Source: Hyphomicrobiales bacterium (lineage in GTDB: Bacteria; Pseudomonadota; Alphaproteobacteria; Rhizobiales; Rhizobiaceae). From it: DNA of 32,730 bases. The stretch is taken from contig JAAEMP010000242.1 in the NCBI GenBank assembly GCA_024225445.1, positions 1 to 32,730 of the forward strand, given 5' to 3'. Of the stretch, positions 23,353-31,766 are shown one piece after another; positions within the stretch are counted from its first letter, which is position 1, and each line of letters opens with the position of its first letter. The position numbers and the translations under genes were made by a program. The notes beneath the pieces are model-generated. The model saw only the letters and a list, made by a program, of their open reading frames with translations, was not told where the DNA came from and did no database searches.

Positions 23353-24094
23353 CCTCATCTGCCAGATCGATGATATTGCTAAACCTGTCTCCTGCCGGGG
23401 CAGGTGGGCGCTTGATCATCAGAACTGGTAATTGCAGTGATCTGGCCGCTTCAATTTTTGCATATATCAGCCCGCCTCCGGAATTTCTGCATACCAGATG
23501 GGTAATATCATACTGCCTGAACAGGTTCGCTTCTTCACTTGCAATTGGGGATGGTCTGGCAATTATCAGGCGGTGGCTTTGTAAAGGGATTTCAAAATTC
23601 GGTTTATCGATCATTCGGGCCACGAAATTAACGTCGCCACGATGGGAAAACCTGTCCAGATACTGGTGGCCCAGGGCAAGAAATGTGATCGAACCGGCTG
23701 GCAATCTATTAGCGGCCTTATCAAGATTATCGCAATCAATCCAGAAGTCTCCGGATTGTTTTTCCCATTCAGGCCGATCCAGAACCAATCTGTTAACATT
23801 GGCGGATTGCGATGCCAGCAGCGCATTTTGTGATATCCGGCTGGCAAAGGGATGGGTTGAATCAATCATCAGATCGACTTTTTCTTCAACCAGATATTTT
23901 TGCAACCCGCTTACCCCACCAAACCCGCCAATTCGGATTTTTCCAAAACTTCGGTCAGGTTCGCGTGTTCGCCCTGCCAGTGATGTGGTGATATCCAGTT
24001 GGCTGCCTGATTTATCCTTCGATGACAGAGCCATGGCCAGGTCGCGTGCATTGCGGGTTCCACCCAGTATCAGTACTTTGAATGGTTTATTCAT
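23333..24094 (-). CDS. cobK: Precorrin-6A reductase
   Basis: The 253-residue protein starts with VLILGGTRNARDLA (nucleotide-binding), then GRIRIGGFGG-like GKIRIGGFGG and DSTHPFASRISQNA, the CobK/CbiJ signature, and ends with CRNSGG. It reduces the macrocycle of (cobalt-)precorrin-6A with NAD(P)H. It overlaps the upstream cbiD by eight bases and is convergent with cobM. Confidence 0.92.
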   Translation of the reverse strand: MNKPFKVLILGGTRNARDLAMALSSKDKSGSQLDITTSLAGRTREPDRSFGKIRIGGFGGVSGLQKYLVEEKVDLMIDSTHPFASRISQNALLASQSANVNRLVLDRPEWEKQSGDFWIDCDNLDKAANRLPAGSITFLALGHQYLDRFSHRGDVNFVARMIDKPNFEIPLQSHRLIIARPSPIASEEANLFRQYDITHLVCRNSGGGLIYAKIEAARSLQLPVLMIKRPPAPAGDRFSNIIDLADEVIRLSA

Positions 24095-25202
24095 GCCGAG
24101 CCAATATCTTGGCGCTGCGCGATACGATGATTACTTCTACCGAAATCTGTGCATCGCGCAATATCCGCAAGGCCTGTTTGCGGGCATGAATAGCGACAAA
24201 GTTTGGCAGATCGATATCCATACTGGTAGCAAAATCAAGCGCTTGCATCGCGGTGTTAGAGTTTTGAATGCGCTCGACCAGTGGAGGATTTGCTCCAAGG
24301 GATTTGGCGGCGGCACCCAACCAGTCCATATCCACCTGAGAACGCCCGGAATGCAAATCCATCGCCCCCTGGGCAAGTTTGGTGAATTTGGCAAATCCGC
24401 CAGCCAGGGTAACTTTGGGGACCGGATTGGCGCGCAGATATTTGAGCAGGCCACCGACAAAATCTCCCATATCGAGAATCGCGGTCTGGGAAAAGTCATA
24501 GAGTTTTTCCGCCGCCGCCTGGGAAGTCGATCCGGTAGCACCCAGGACATGGGTAATGCCGGTTGCCCGCGACACGTCAATCCCGCGATGGATGGAATGA
24601 ATCCAGGCGGAACAGGAAAACGGGTGAACTATTCCGGTCGTCCCCAGGATCGACAATCCGCCGATTATTCCAAGGCGGGGGTTCCAGGTATTTTTTGCCA
24701 GCGCTTCACCTTGCGGGACAGAAACAGTGACCGTGATATCAGCAGCAATATTGTGGGCTTTGCAAAGATTCTCGATAACATCTGTGATCATGGCACGCGG
24801 TACCGGATTAATGGCTGGCGCGCCAACTTCAACCGGCAATCCAGGTTTGGTGACCGTGCCCACCCCTTCACCGGCAAGAATAATTATTCCACTGCCAGCT
24901 TCACCACGCTCTACTTTTGCCTGGATCATGGCGAGATGGGTGACATCGGGATCATCGCCTGCATCCTTGACAATTCCGGCAATTGCATAGTCGCAAGTGG
25001 AATCTTCGAAAGCCAGCGCAAAAGACGGGGTCTGACCCTTGGGCAGGGTGATTGTTACCGCATCAGGGAATTCTCCGCTCAACAATGCCTGCAGAGCGGC
25101 TTTGGTCGCAGCTGTGGCACAGGCGCCGGTTGTCCAGCCTTTGCGCAATGGTTGCGACGGCCTTCTTTCGTTATTGATTTTTGTGTGATCCCGAGTATCC
25201 AT
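24087..25202 (-). CDS. cbiD: Cobalt-precorrin-5B C1-methyltransferase
   Basis: The 371-residue protein has GWTTGACATAATKAAL near the N-terminus, EVGAPAINPVPRAMI, and RLGIIGGLSILGTTGIVHPFSCSAWIHSI, the CbiD signature. CbiD is the C-1 methylase of the oxygen-independent route, used in place of the aerobic CobF. I chose ATG 25202 because it leaves a normal short leader before the RKGWTTG block; the only longer start is TTG at 25268, which would overlap the divergent cobB start. The stop overlaps cobK, so both form one small unit. Confidence 0.94.
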   Translation of the reverse strand: MDTRDHTKINNERRPSQPLRKGWTTGACATAATKAALQALLSGEFPDAVTITLPKGQTPSFALAFEDSTCDYAIAGIVKDAGDDPDVTHLAMIQAKVERGEAGSGIIILAGEGVGTVTKPGLPVEVGAPAINPVPRAMITDVIENLCKAHNIAADITVTVSVPQGEALAKNTWNPRLGIIGGLSILGTTGIVHPFSCSAWIHSIHRGIDVSRATGITHVLGATGSTSQAAAEKLYDFSQTAILDMGDFVGGLLKYLRANPVPKVTLAGGFAKFTKLAQGAMDLHSGRSQVDMDWLGAAAKSLGANPPLVERIQNSNTAMQALDFATSMDIDLPNFVAIHARKQALRILRDAQISVEVIIVSRSAKILARHE

Positions 25203-25267
25203 AATCTGGTTATAAAACAACTTCGGGCGCTGGCAATGAAGAAGTTTGTCTCGTTCAGGCAAGTTCA
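25203..25267. promoter_or_regulatory. Divergent control region between cbiD and cobB
   Basis: Only 65 bases separate two divergent starts. TATAAA (25211-25216 on plus) is a -10 candidate for cobB; no good -35 is seen and no riboswitch-like sequence fits in this space. Confidence 0.3.
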
Positions 25268-26605
25268 ATGATGAGAGACAGATTATTCAATAATCCACCG
25301 AAAGGATTGATGATTGCCGCGCCCAATTCAGGTGGCGGAAAAACAGTGATCAGCCTCGCATTATTGCGGGCACTGAAGATTTCTGGACACGATGTGCGAG
25401 CGGCCAAAGCTGGTCCGGATTATATTGATCCGGCTTTTCATGAGGTTTCATCGGGTATCTCCTCAATCAATCTCGATCCATGGGCGATGTCATCGGGGCG
25501 TTGCAGGGATCTGGCTGGAACGCAAGCTGGAGATGGCGGAACCCTTTTGGTTGAATCAATGATGGGCCTGTTTGACGGGGCAATTGATGGCAGTGGCACC
25601 AGCGCAAGTCTCGCCCGTGCTCTGGATGTTCCAGTGGTTCTGGTTGTCGATGCAGCAAAACAATCACATTCAATTGCGGCGCTGGTGCGCGGATTTCGAG
25701 ACCATGACCGAAATATCAACATCTGCGGGGTGATCTTGAACCGCCTGGGTAGCGCACGCCATGAGGCGATGTTGCGGCAGGCATTGTCAGAAATCGGTAT
25801 GCCGGTACTGGGTGCGGTGATGCGTAACAACAATCTGGAACTGCCCGAGCGGCATCTGGGACTGGTGCAGGCAGGAGAAATGCCGGCGATTGAAGCGTTC
25901 ATTTCCGGTGCGGCCAAACAGATAGCGAAAGAATGCGATCTTGAATTTCTGATTGACTGTTTCAAGCCGCTTCAACTGACAAATGCGATGGACGAAAATT
26001 CAACGGAGGGGATAATATCACCACCGGGGCAAAACATTGCGATTGCACGTGATCAGGCATTTTCATTTATCTATCCTCATTTGCTGAATGACTGGCGCGG
26101 TCAGGGAGCACAGATATCTTTCTTTTCGCCCCTTGCAAATGAAGGGCCGGCTGATGATGCTGACGCAGTATATTTGCCCGGTGGATATCCTGAACTGCAC
26201 GCAGGCAGGATATCGAATGCCGATAATTTTTCTTCACTTATGGAAAAAGCCAGAAACCGGAATTCACTGATTTATGGGGAATGCGGTGGCTATATGGTAT
26301 TGGGTAATGGCCTGGTCGATGGGGAAGGGACAGGCCATTCGATGCTCGGGTTCCTGCAGCTTGTCACAAGTTTTGAATTACGCCAGCTGCATCTGGGGTA
26401 CAGGGTATTGGCGGTGCATGGTGATTTTTTTGCCGGAAAATCCAATTATGCCCACGAGTTTCACTATACTACCGCCATCAGCGAAACAGGTGATCCACTG
26501 TTTAGTGTCTATGATGCATTGGGGAGTTCGCTCGGAAATCATGGGTTGCGCGATGGTAACGTGATGGGCTCCTACATGCATCTAATTAGTGCCAGAGAGC
26601 ATTAA
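25268..26605 (+). CDS. cobB: Cobyrinate a,c-diamide synthase
   Basis: The 445-residue protein combines an ATP-binding N-terminal domain (IAAPNSGGGKTVISLALLRAL, P-loop near 17-26) with a class I glutamine amidotransferase domain (LPGGYPELHAG, nucleophile Cys339 in YGECGGYMVLG, His438 near the end). It amidates the a and c side chains of cobyrinate using glutamine and ATP (CobB/CbiA). Two ATGs are adjacent at the start. Its stop is one base before the cbiB start. Confidence 0.94.
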   Translation: MMRDRLFNNPPKGLMIAAPNSGGGKTVISLALLRALKISGHDVRAAKAGPDYIDPAFHEVSSGISSINLDPWAMSSGRCRDLAGTQAGDGGTLLVESMMGLFDGAIDGSGTSASLARALDVPVVLVVDAAKQSHSIAALVRGFRDHDRNINICGVILNRLGSARHEAMLRQALSEIGMPVLGAVMRNNNLELPERHLGLVQAGEMPAIEAFISGAAKQIAKECDLEFLIDCFKPLQLTNAMDENSTEGIISPPGQNIAIARDQAFSFIYPHLLNDWRGQGAQISFFSPLANEGPADDADAVYLPGGYPELHAGRISNADNFSSLMEKARNRNSLIYGECGGYMVLGNGLVDGEGTGHSMLGFLQLVTSFELRQLHLGYRVLAVHGDFFAGKSNYAHEFHYTTAISETGDPLFSVYDALGSSLGNHGLRDGNVMGSYMHLISAREH

Positions 26606-26606
26606 G

Positions 26607-27593
26607 ATGGGTGAACATGCGCTGTTATTGTTATCTGGATTGGTTTTGGACTGGTTTATTGGCGATCCGGCCCGGCTTTGGCAACGCCTTCCCCATCCAG
26701 TAGTTGGATTTGGTAAACTGATCGATATTCTCGACAGTGCATTTAACGGTGATTGTGATGCGCCAGCCACGGCAATGCGAAAAGGGTCTCTGACTATTTC
26801 CCTGCTGATCATCGCTGCTATTGTTATGGGACTGATTTTAAACTGGTTAAACTCTTATCTTGGCGGATTTGGCAGTGTGGTTGAAGTATTGGTAATCTGG
26901 GTGTTTCTGGCTCAAAAAAACCTGCTTGACCATGTCGGTGATGTGGCCAAGGGCTTGCGGGAAGATGGTTTAGAAGGTGGGCGAAGTGCCGTATCGCTGA
27001 TTGTTGGGCGTGACCCTCAAATGCTTGATGAAAGCGGTGTTTGCAAAGCGGCAATTGAAAGTCTGGCGGAAAATTTTTGTGATGGGGTAGTTGCGCCGGC
27101 ATTCTGGTATCTTGTTTTTGGATTACCGGGCCTGTTTGCATACAAGATGATCAACACGGCAGATTCTATGATTGCCCACAAAAATCAGCGATATCGTTAT
27201 TTTGGCAAGACTACTGCTCAAATAGATGACTTGGCAAACTGGCTGCCGGCCCGGCTTTCTGCTGTTTTGATCTCAGCAGGCGGATTACTTGTTTTCGGGG
27301 TCAAATCAGGATTGGCTGCCATTTCTACCGCCCTGCGGGATTCGGGTTTGCATCGATCGCCAAATGCAGGATGGCCGGAAGCAGCGATGGCAGGAGCCTG
27401 TGGTTTTGCATTGGGCGGTCCCAGATTGTACAGGGATGAAAAAATCTCCCAAGCATTCATCAACGGTGCGGGAAAGCGTAACCTTACTTCCGGAGCCATT
27501 GCCATTGCACAGCAGGTATTTTCATACGCCTGCTTTTGCCTCTGGGGAAGCGTGATGGTTTGGTTTGTCGTGAATTGGGTTACTATTTACTGA
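26607..27593 (+). CDS. cbiB: Adenosylcobinamide-phosphate synthase (CbiB/CobD), membrane protein
   Basis: The 328-residue integral membrane protein has the family motifs LVLDWFIGDPARLWQRLPHPVVGFG, VSLIVGRDPQMLDESGVCKAAIESLAENFCDG, and several hydrophobic segments. It attaches the aminopropanol linker to adenosylcobyric acid. I chose ATG 26607 directly after cobB rather than an in-frame GTG at 26589. The 3' end overlaps the convergent cobC gene by 11 bases. In the aerobic-pathway nomenclature this gene is called cobD. Confidence 0.93.
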   Translation: MGEHALLLLSGLVLDWFIGDPARLWQRLPHPVVGFGKLIDILDSAFNGDCDAPATAMRKGSLTISLLIIAAIVMGLILNWLNSYLGGFGSVVEVLVIWVFLAQKNLLDHVGDVAKGLREDGLEGGRSAVSLIVGRDPQMLDESGVCKAAIESLAENFCDGVVAPAFWYLVFGLPGLFAYKMINTADSMIAHKNQRYRYFGKTTAQIDDLANWLPARLSAVLISAGGLLVFGVKSGLAAISTALRDSGLHRSPNAGWPEAAMAGACGFALGGPRLYRDEKISQAFINGAGKRNLTSGAIAIAQQVFSYACFCLWGSVMVWFVVNWVTIY

Positions 27594-28131
27594 TTTCTGG
27601 CGGGTCGATAGAAATAGGTGTGGCATATGGTGGCGACATAGCAAATGCCTGTTCAAAACTTAACCCGGTCCATGTCATCTGTGTAACTCTTATCGGGCTT
27701 GCATGGCAGATAACCGCAGTTTGAGAATGAGCATGCGAGGTGTCAGACAGAATATCTTCAATGCATTGATTAACGCGGCCCTGGACCTGACGAAAACACT
27801 CACCATTTGGCGTGGAATTGTTGTGGGTATCCTGAAGCCACAATTGGCTCGCCTTGCGGTCAATGTCTTTCCAGGCAAGGCCTTCCCAATCTCCCATGTG
27901 CATTTCCCATAACCGTTCATCAAGTGTTAGTTCCAAATTTTCCCGTTCGGCCAATTGCACTGCCAGTTTCCTGCAGCGCAAAGCAGGACTGGCAATAATC
28001 CGGGTTAGCGGCGGCGTATCAATCAGTGCCTGCTGGATTTGCTGATGGCCGATATCGGCAATATCCATATCCAGGCGGCCATAACATATGCCTTGAGGAA
28101 TGTCGGGAGTTGGGTGGCGGAGGAATATCAT
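27583..28131 (-). CDS. cobC: Histidine phosphatase, probable alpha-ribazole phosphatase
   Basis: The 182-residue protein opens MIFLRHPTPDIPQGICYGRLD, with the phosphate-binding Arg-His of the histidine phosphatase superfamily followed by the CYGRLD block typical of alpha-ribazole-5'-phosphate phosphatases. A second His lies in VICHASPIRV. It would dephosphorylate alpha-ribazole phosphate or cobalamin phosphate in lower-loop assembly. It overlaps cobS by four bases (ATGA), which supports this role over a general phosphatase. The symbol here follows the Salmonella CobC; in Pseudomonas nomenclature cobC is a different enzyme. Confidence 0.87.
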   Translation of the reverse strand: MIFLRHPTPDIPQGICYGRLDMDIADIGHQQIQQALIDTPPLTRIIASPALRCRKLAVQLAERENLELTLDERLWEMHMGDWEGLAWKDIDRKASQLWLQDTHNNSTPNGECFRQVQGRVNQCIEDILSDTSHAHSQTAVICHASPIRVTQMTWTGLSFEQAFAMSPPYATPISIDPPEISK

Positions 28132-28958
28132 GTCCAGATAACTGCCAGTGCGATCAGAATAGCAACTTCAGCAACCTGCTCCATTGCGCCAAGTCCATCT
28201 CCGGTATAACCGCCAATTCTGGATATCAGCCATTGCAACAGGCTCCAGGCTGCCAAAAAACCAAGCAGTGCGGCAACAAGTGCAGATAAATAGCCGCTTA
28301 CCAAAGCAATAACAAAGGCGATGGCCAGTGAAATTGCGATCGTGGTGTAATAATCATTGTTATCCGTACCGCTACGTACGGAATCAGCCAAGCCGGAAGG
28401 TCGTGCATATTTTGCACCGTGAATTGCAATAACCATAGAGCCCCGGGCAACTGAATGAGCCATCAATATCGCCAGCGCACCTAACCATGGAGAAAATGAA
28501 GCCAGAGCGGCAATGCGCAGTGTGAACGTAAAGAACAAGGCTGCAGCCCCATAAGTGCCGATGGTGCTGTCCCGCATGATTTCCAGAGTCCGTTCGCGGG
28601 TTGATGCGCCACCCAGGCCATCGAAACAATCGGCCAATCCGTCTTCGTGCAGCGCGCCGGTGATAAAAGCGCCCAGCGCAATTGCAGTAGTGGCAGCCAG
28701 AGCGGGCGGCAGGAACTGACTTGCAAAATACCATAGCAGGGCAGGTGGCAGCGCTATTAACAGGCCGGCTACCGGAAATCCTGTGACCGCTTCGTTCAGT
28801 TTTGGAGGATCGTCGATGTCTTGTGAATGGTGGTTGGCAGGTTGAAACCAGTGGGGAACGGGCAGGGCAGAAAAAAACTGCATTGCCAAATAGGTATCTG
28901 CTTTCAGTTTATTTAACCGGTCCAACCAGATTGTTCCTGTCTCATGTTTCCTTGCCAC
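28128..28958 (-). CDS. cobS: Cobalamin synthase (adenosylcobinamide-GDP ribazoletransferase)
   Basis: The 276-residue membrane protein has MQFFSALPVPHWF near the N-terminus, GALHEDGLADCFDGLGG with the acidic DGLADxxDG metal motif, and several hydrophobic helices. It joins adenosylcobinamide-GDP to alpha-ribazole (phosphate). The start is probably GTG 28958, overlapping the cobT end by 17 bases; a later TTG (28925) would also keep all conserved sequence. It is called cobV in the aerobic-pathway nomenclature. Confidence 0.92.
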   Translation of the reverse strand: MARKHETGTIWLDRLNKLKADTYLAMQFFSALPVPHWFQPANHHSQDIDDPPKLNEAVTGFPVAGLLIALPPALLWYFASQFLPPALAATTAIALGAFITGALHEDGLADCFDGLGGASTRERTLEIMRDSTIGTYGAAALFFTFTLRIAALASFSPWLGALAILMAHSVARGSMVIAIHGAKYARPSGLADSVRSGTDNNDYYTTIAISLAIAFVIALVSGYLSALVAALLGFLAAWSLLQWLISRIGGYTGDGLGAMEQVAEVAILIALAVIWT

Positions 28959-29985
28959 TCACACCGGCTGATTCAAAAGTCGCCATCTCGTTGATCATAG
29001 CGCAAGCGTTGAGCAACAGGGGATAGGCTAACAGTGCACCCGTACCTTCACCCAATCGCAGATCAAGGTCAATCAGTGGATCTGCACCGATTGCCTCCAT
29101 CATCAAACGGTGACCGGGTTCTTTGGAACGGTGGGCAAATACCGTATAGGCGGTCGCATCGGGGCGTGCGGCCAGCGCACACATGGCTGCAGCTGATGCA
29201 ATAAACCCGTCAACCAACGCAATCGCACCCGCTGATGCAGTGCCAATAATGGCTCCGGCCATCATCGCAATTTCCAGACCGCCATATGCCTGCAACGCAT
29301 CCATTGGCTGAAGCCTGCCAGGTTTGCGGGCCATTACTTTTTCAAGAATCTGGATCTTCTGATTAACACCCGCATCATCCAGTCCCGCTCCAGGACCGGT
29401 CAATTCTGCGATTCCCATGCCATGCACGGCATGCGCCAACAAGGTGGCTGAGGACGTGTTTCCAATACCCATTTCACCCAAAGCTATGACTTTGTTTCCA
29501 TTTTCCACTGCACTTTTGGCCAGCGCCGCCCCGAATTCCAGCGCCTGGTTTAATTCATCAGCACTCATTGCGTCTTCATGCATTGAGTTTGCGGTACCTT
29601 TCCTGATATTGGCGCGGATCAAGTCGGGATGAAAACCCAGTTCTCCGATAATGCCCGCATCAATAATCGAGATTTCCACACCGTTGGAACGAGCAAATAC
29701 ATTTGCCGCTGCCCCACCGCCAAGGAAATTCGCCACCATCTGTGTGGTAACTTCACTGGGCCAGGCTGACACGCCTTCGGCCACCAAACCGTGGTCGGCT
29801 GCAAACAACAGCAGCTTTGCCGGACCGGCAACCGGGCTGAGTGTATTTTGCACACCACAAATCTGACGGGCCAACTCCTCGATACGTCCAAGCGAACCAG
29901 GCGGTTTGGTTTTAATATCAATGGCGGCCTGGGCCTTGTCCAACGCGGACTTTGAAACGGGATTAATGTGGAAATCTGATAGCAT
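28942..29985 (-). CDS. cobT: Nicotinate-nucleotide--dimethylbenzimidazole phosphoribosyltransferase
   Basis: The 347-residue protein has KPPGSLGRIEELA, LFAADHGLVAEGVSAWP, GEMGIGNTSSATLL and the C-terminal LRLGEGTGALLA, whose Glu313 corresponds to the catalytic base (Glu317 of the Salmonella enzyme). It activates the lower-ligand base to alpha-ribazole phosphate. It leads the minus-strand cobT-cobS-cobC unit. It is called cobU in the aerobic-pathway nomenclature; it is unrelated to the CobT subunit of cobaltochelatase. Confidence 0.95.
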   Translation of the reverse strand: MLSDFHINPVSKSALDKAQAAIDIKTKPPGSLGRIEELARQICGVQNTLSPVAGPAKLLLFAADHGLVAEGVSAWPSEVTTQMVANFLGGGAAANVFARSNGVEISIIDAGIIGELGFHPDLIRANIRKGTANSMHEDAMSADELNQALEFGAALAKSAVENGNKVIALGEMGIGNTSSATLLAHAVHGMGIAELTGPGAGLDDAGVNQKIQILEKVMARKPGRLQPMDALQAYGGLEIAMMAGAIIGTASAGAIALVDGFIASAAAMCALAARPDATAYTVFAHRSKEPGHRLMMEAIGADPLIDLDLRLGEGTGALLAYPLLLNACAMINEMATFESAGVSGKET

Positions 29986-30021
29986 GGTAATCTCGAGTGT
30001 AGATAGAATATTTCTGTATTG

Positions 30022-30049
30022 GGAATAGCATTGGATTGTGGTGCGTCAA
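30022..30049 (-). promoter_or_regulatory. Weak promoter candidate for cobT
   Basis: On the minus strand TTGACG (30044-30049) precedes TATTCC (30022-30027) by 16 bases, 37 bases before the cobT ATG. The -10 match is poor. Confidence 0.3.
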
Positions 30050-30097
30050 GGCTAAATATCTGAGAATCTGAAACGCCGGAACTTTCCATTCAGGCCA

Positions 30098-30290
30098 TTA
30101 GGGCGTGGGCTCATTGATACCCAGACACAGCCTGATTGCTACCAGTTTGATCACGGCAAGGAAGTTTTCTGCAAGTTTTTTATACCGGGTGGCAATGCGC
30201 TGTACCCCACGCGGCTTACAAAGCAAAATCGGTTGAACGAGTTTTCATTCGATATCCGACGGTTATTATCGCATGATTTACAATTTCTTT
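30098..30290 (-). pseudogene. IS5-family transposase 3' remnant, frameshifted
   Basis: One minus-strand frame ends RGVQRIATRYKKLAENFLAV followed by IKLVAIRLCL and a TAA at 30098-30100. This matches the C-terminal end of IS5/IS427-type DDE transposases, where FRRIATRYDKLARNFLA is typical. Just upstream, a different frame continues the similarity (RRISNENSFNRF, like RxRIExxFNRLK), so a frameshift lies near 30225. The rest of the transposase is absent and no terminal repeats or target duplication are visible. It is an old insertion scar. Confidence 0.72.
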
Positions 30291-30541
30291 CAGGAGCTTG
30301 AATCATACCGGTTTGACAATCCCAAGACACCGCAAGAATGCCAGATATGCCCCCAAGAACCGACATGTCACATTTTCTTCGGTAAGGCAGCAGTTGACCC
30401 GACACTGACATTCGTGAACCTCTTGCTTACTCCTATTCATCCGTTATTCTTAATGGTCAACCGGTTTAACAGTTTTGCGGTGCCCTGGTCCCGGCAACGC
30501 CGGACGTTGGTAAGATTTACACAAGATCAGGGAGTATCGAG

Positions 30542-30844
30542 ATGATTGGACGTATCTGGCACGGGACTGTTCCGGTGGAGAAGAGCGATGCCTACCTTGA
30601 GAAGATGCGCATCATCGCGCTTCCGGGTTATCGCGGAGTTGATGGCAATCGTGGCGCTTGGGTGATGCACCGGATTGAGGGTAACATTGCTCATTTTGAT
30701 ATGCTGAGCTTCTGGGAAGATGTTGATGCGATCAAACGCTTTGCAGGTAAATACTACCGCATGTCGCAGTATTTCGATTTTGATGATGCCTTCCTGATCG
30801 AGAAGGAACCTCGCGTTCGTCATTGGGATATGTATGATAAATAG
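30542..30844 (+). CDS. Small ABM-like (dimeric alpha/beta barrel) hypothetical protein
   Basis: The 100-residue protein (MIGRIWHGTVPVEKSDAYLEK ... AHFDMLSFWEDVDAIKRFAG ... YYRMSQYFDFDDAFLIEKEP) has the pattern of antibiotic-biosynthesis-monooxygenase-like proteins: a beta strand with RxWHGxV, a helix with YL, and the LSFWED strand-turn. Many are small oxygenases or heme-degrading proteins, but most of this type are uncharacterised. GGGAG seven bases before the ATG supports the start. It stands alone; no link to cobalamin genes is evident. Confidence 0.8.
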   Translation: MIGRIWHGTVPVEKSDAYLEKMRIIALPGYRGVDGNRGAWVMHRIEGNIAHFDMLSFWEDVDAIKRFAGKYYRMSQYFDFDDAFLIEKEPRVRHWDMYDK

Positions 30845-30967
30845 GTATCAGGGTTGCTGCTTATTGCTGATAAGCCAAGTTCCGGCCAACATCTAATTGT
30901 AGCAGCACCATTTTGAGCTGCTATCAGAACCTCTGCCCCTCGTTTGGCCCAAAGTGGAGATATCAGG

Positions 30968-31315
30968 ATGGCGAACAATGAGAAATCGGCGGACACATGT
31001 CTTGCTACTTACGGAACTCTAGCGCCCGGACGGCTCAACAACGACCAGTTAGCAGACCTGAAGGGACATTGGCGGCAGGGTATGGTGAAAGGTAGGCTTG
31101 TCGAAGATGGATGGGGAGCAGAACACGGATATCCCGGATTGATCCTTGATCCATCGGGACAAGTCATTGAAGTTCATATTTTCGAGTCGTCAGAACTACC
31201 AGATCACTGGCAGCGTCTCGACGAGTTCGAAGGTGCCGGCTATCGGAGGGTGGCCGCACAGGTATGTACTGCAGACGGCGATTTGGATGCATCGATCTAT
31301 GTAATCAATGCCTGA
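30968..31315 (+). CDS. Gamma-glutamylcyclotransferase (AIG2-like) family protein
   Basis: The 115-residue protein starts its fold with CLATYGTLAPGRLN (the family's YGSL-type loop that binds the gamma-glutamyl group), has VKGRLVEDGWG and GYPGLIL, and contains LDEFEGAGYRRVAA, whose EFEG segment holds the catalytic Glu typical of the family. Members release 5-oxoproline from gamma-glutamyl amines or peptides. ATG 30968 has GGAG eight bases upstream; an earlier in-frame start at 30944 lacks one. The specific substrate is unknown. Confidence 0.82.
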   Translation: MANNEKSADTCLATYGTLAPGRLNNDQLADLKGHWRQGMVKGRLVEDGWGAEHGYPGLILDPSGQVIEVHIFESSELPDHWQRLDEFEGAGYRRVAAQVCTADGDLDASIYVINA

Positions 31316-31766
31316 CGCAGCGAGCTATCCAAATGGTCGCTAAAGTACAGGTTTCTGCCGGAATTGATGCTTATGATTTACGGGAACTATGAGGTTGTAA
31401 TCTGCCGAACCCATTGCCTGGATTGTTAGGCAAAAGATGGCCCAACTCAGCGGTTCCGGCAGAAGCGCGGTCGGTTGGATTAAACTTCAATGCGACATTG
31501 AATCATTATCGCGAATGGAACAGTGGCGATCAGCATTCTATGTGTTGTTAGCCCGTCCCCTATAAAGCTGACGCACATTTGCACCGGTTGTCGACACACC
31601 AAAGTTCAATTATATCGATAATGCAAATATTATCAGATTCGTTTGTTTTGGCGCTCTGCTTTGTTCAGCCTGATGCAAATGGATGCATTTGGGAAACCCT
31701 GTTTTAATCTGTGGCAGGAAAACCTGTGTTTGATTTTCTCTAACGTGGCTGCCAAGGAATCCCTCA
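31316..31766. other. 450-base intergenic region without a gene
   Basis: No reading frame of note. There is a short hairpin, CAAATG-GATG-CATTTG at about 31675-31690, before the thioesterase gene. Neither a promoter nor a terminator is convincing. Confidence 0.5.

Larger units (their letters stand above)
29986..30541. other. Region upstream of cobT with transposase debris
   Basis: Apart from the decayed transposase (30098-30290) and a weak promoter candidate for cobT, the stretch has no supportable gene. I looked for a second cobalamin riboswitch before cobT on the minus strand and found none. Confidence 0.5.

Noticed and set aside
23349-25271. 640-codon plus-strand ORF across cobK and cbiD
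   Set aside because: It lies antisense to two firmly identified genes and its translation is arginine- and serine-rich without any domain; a chance open frame.
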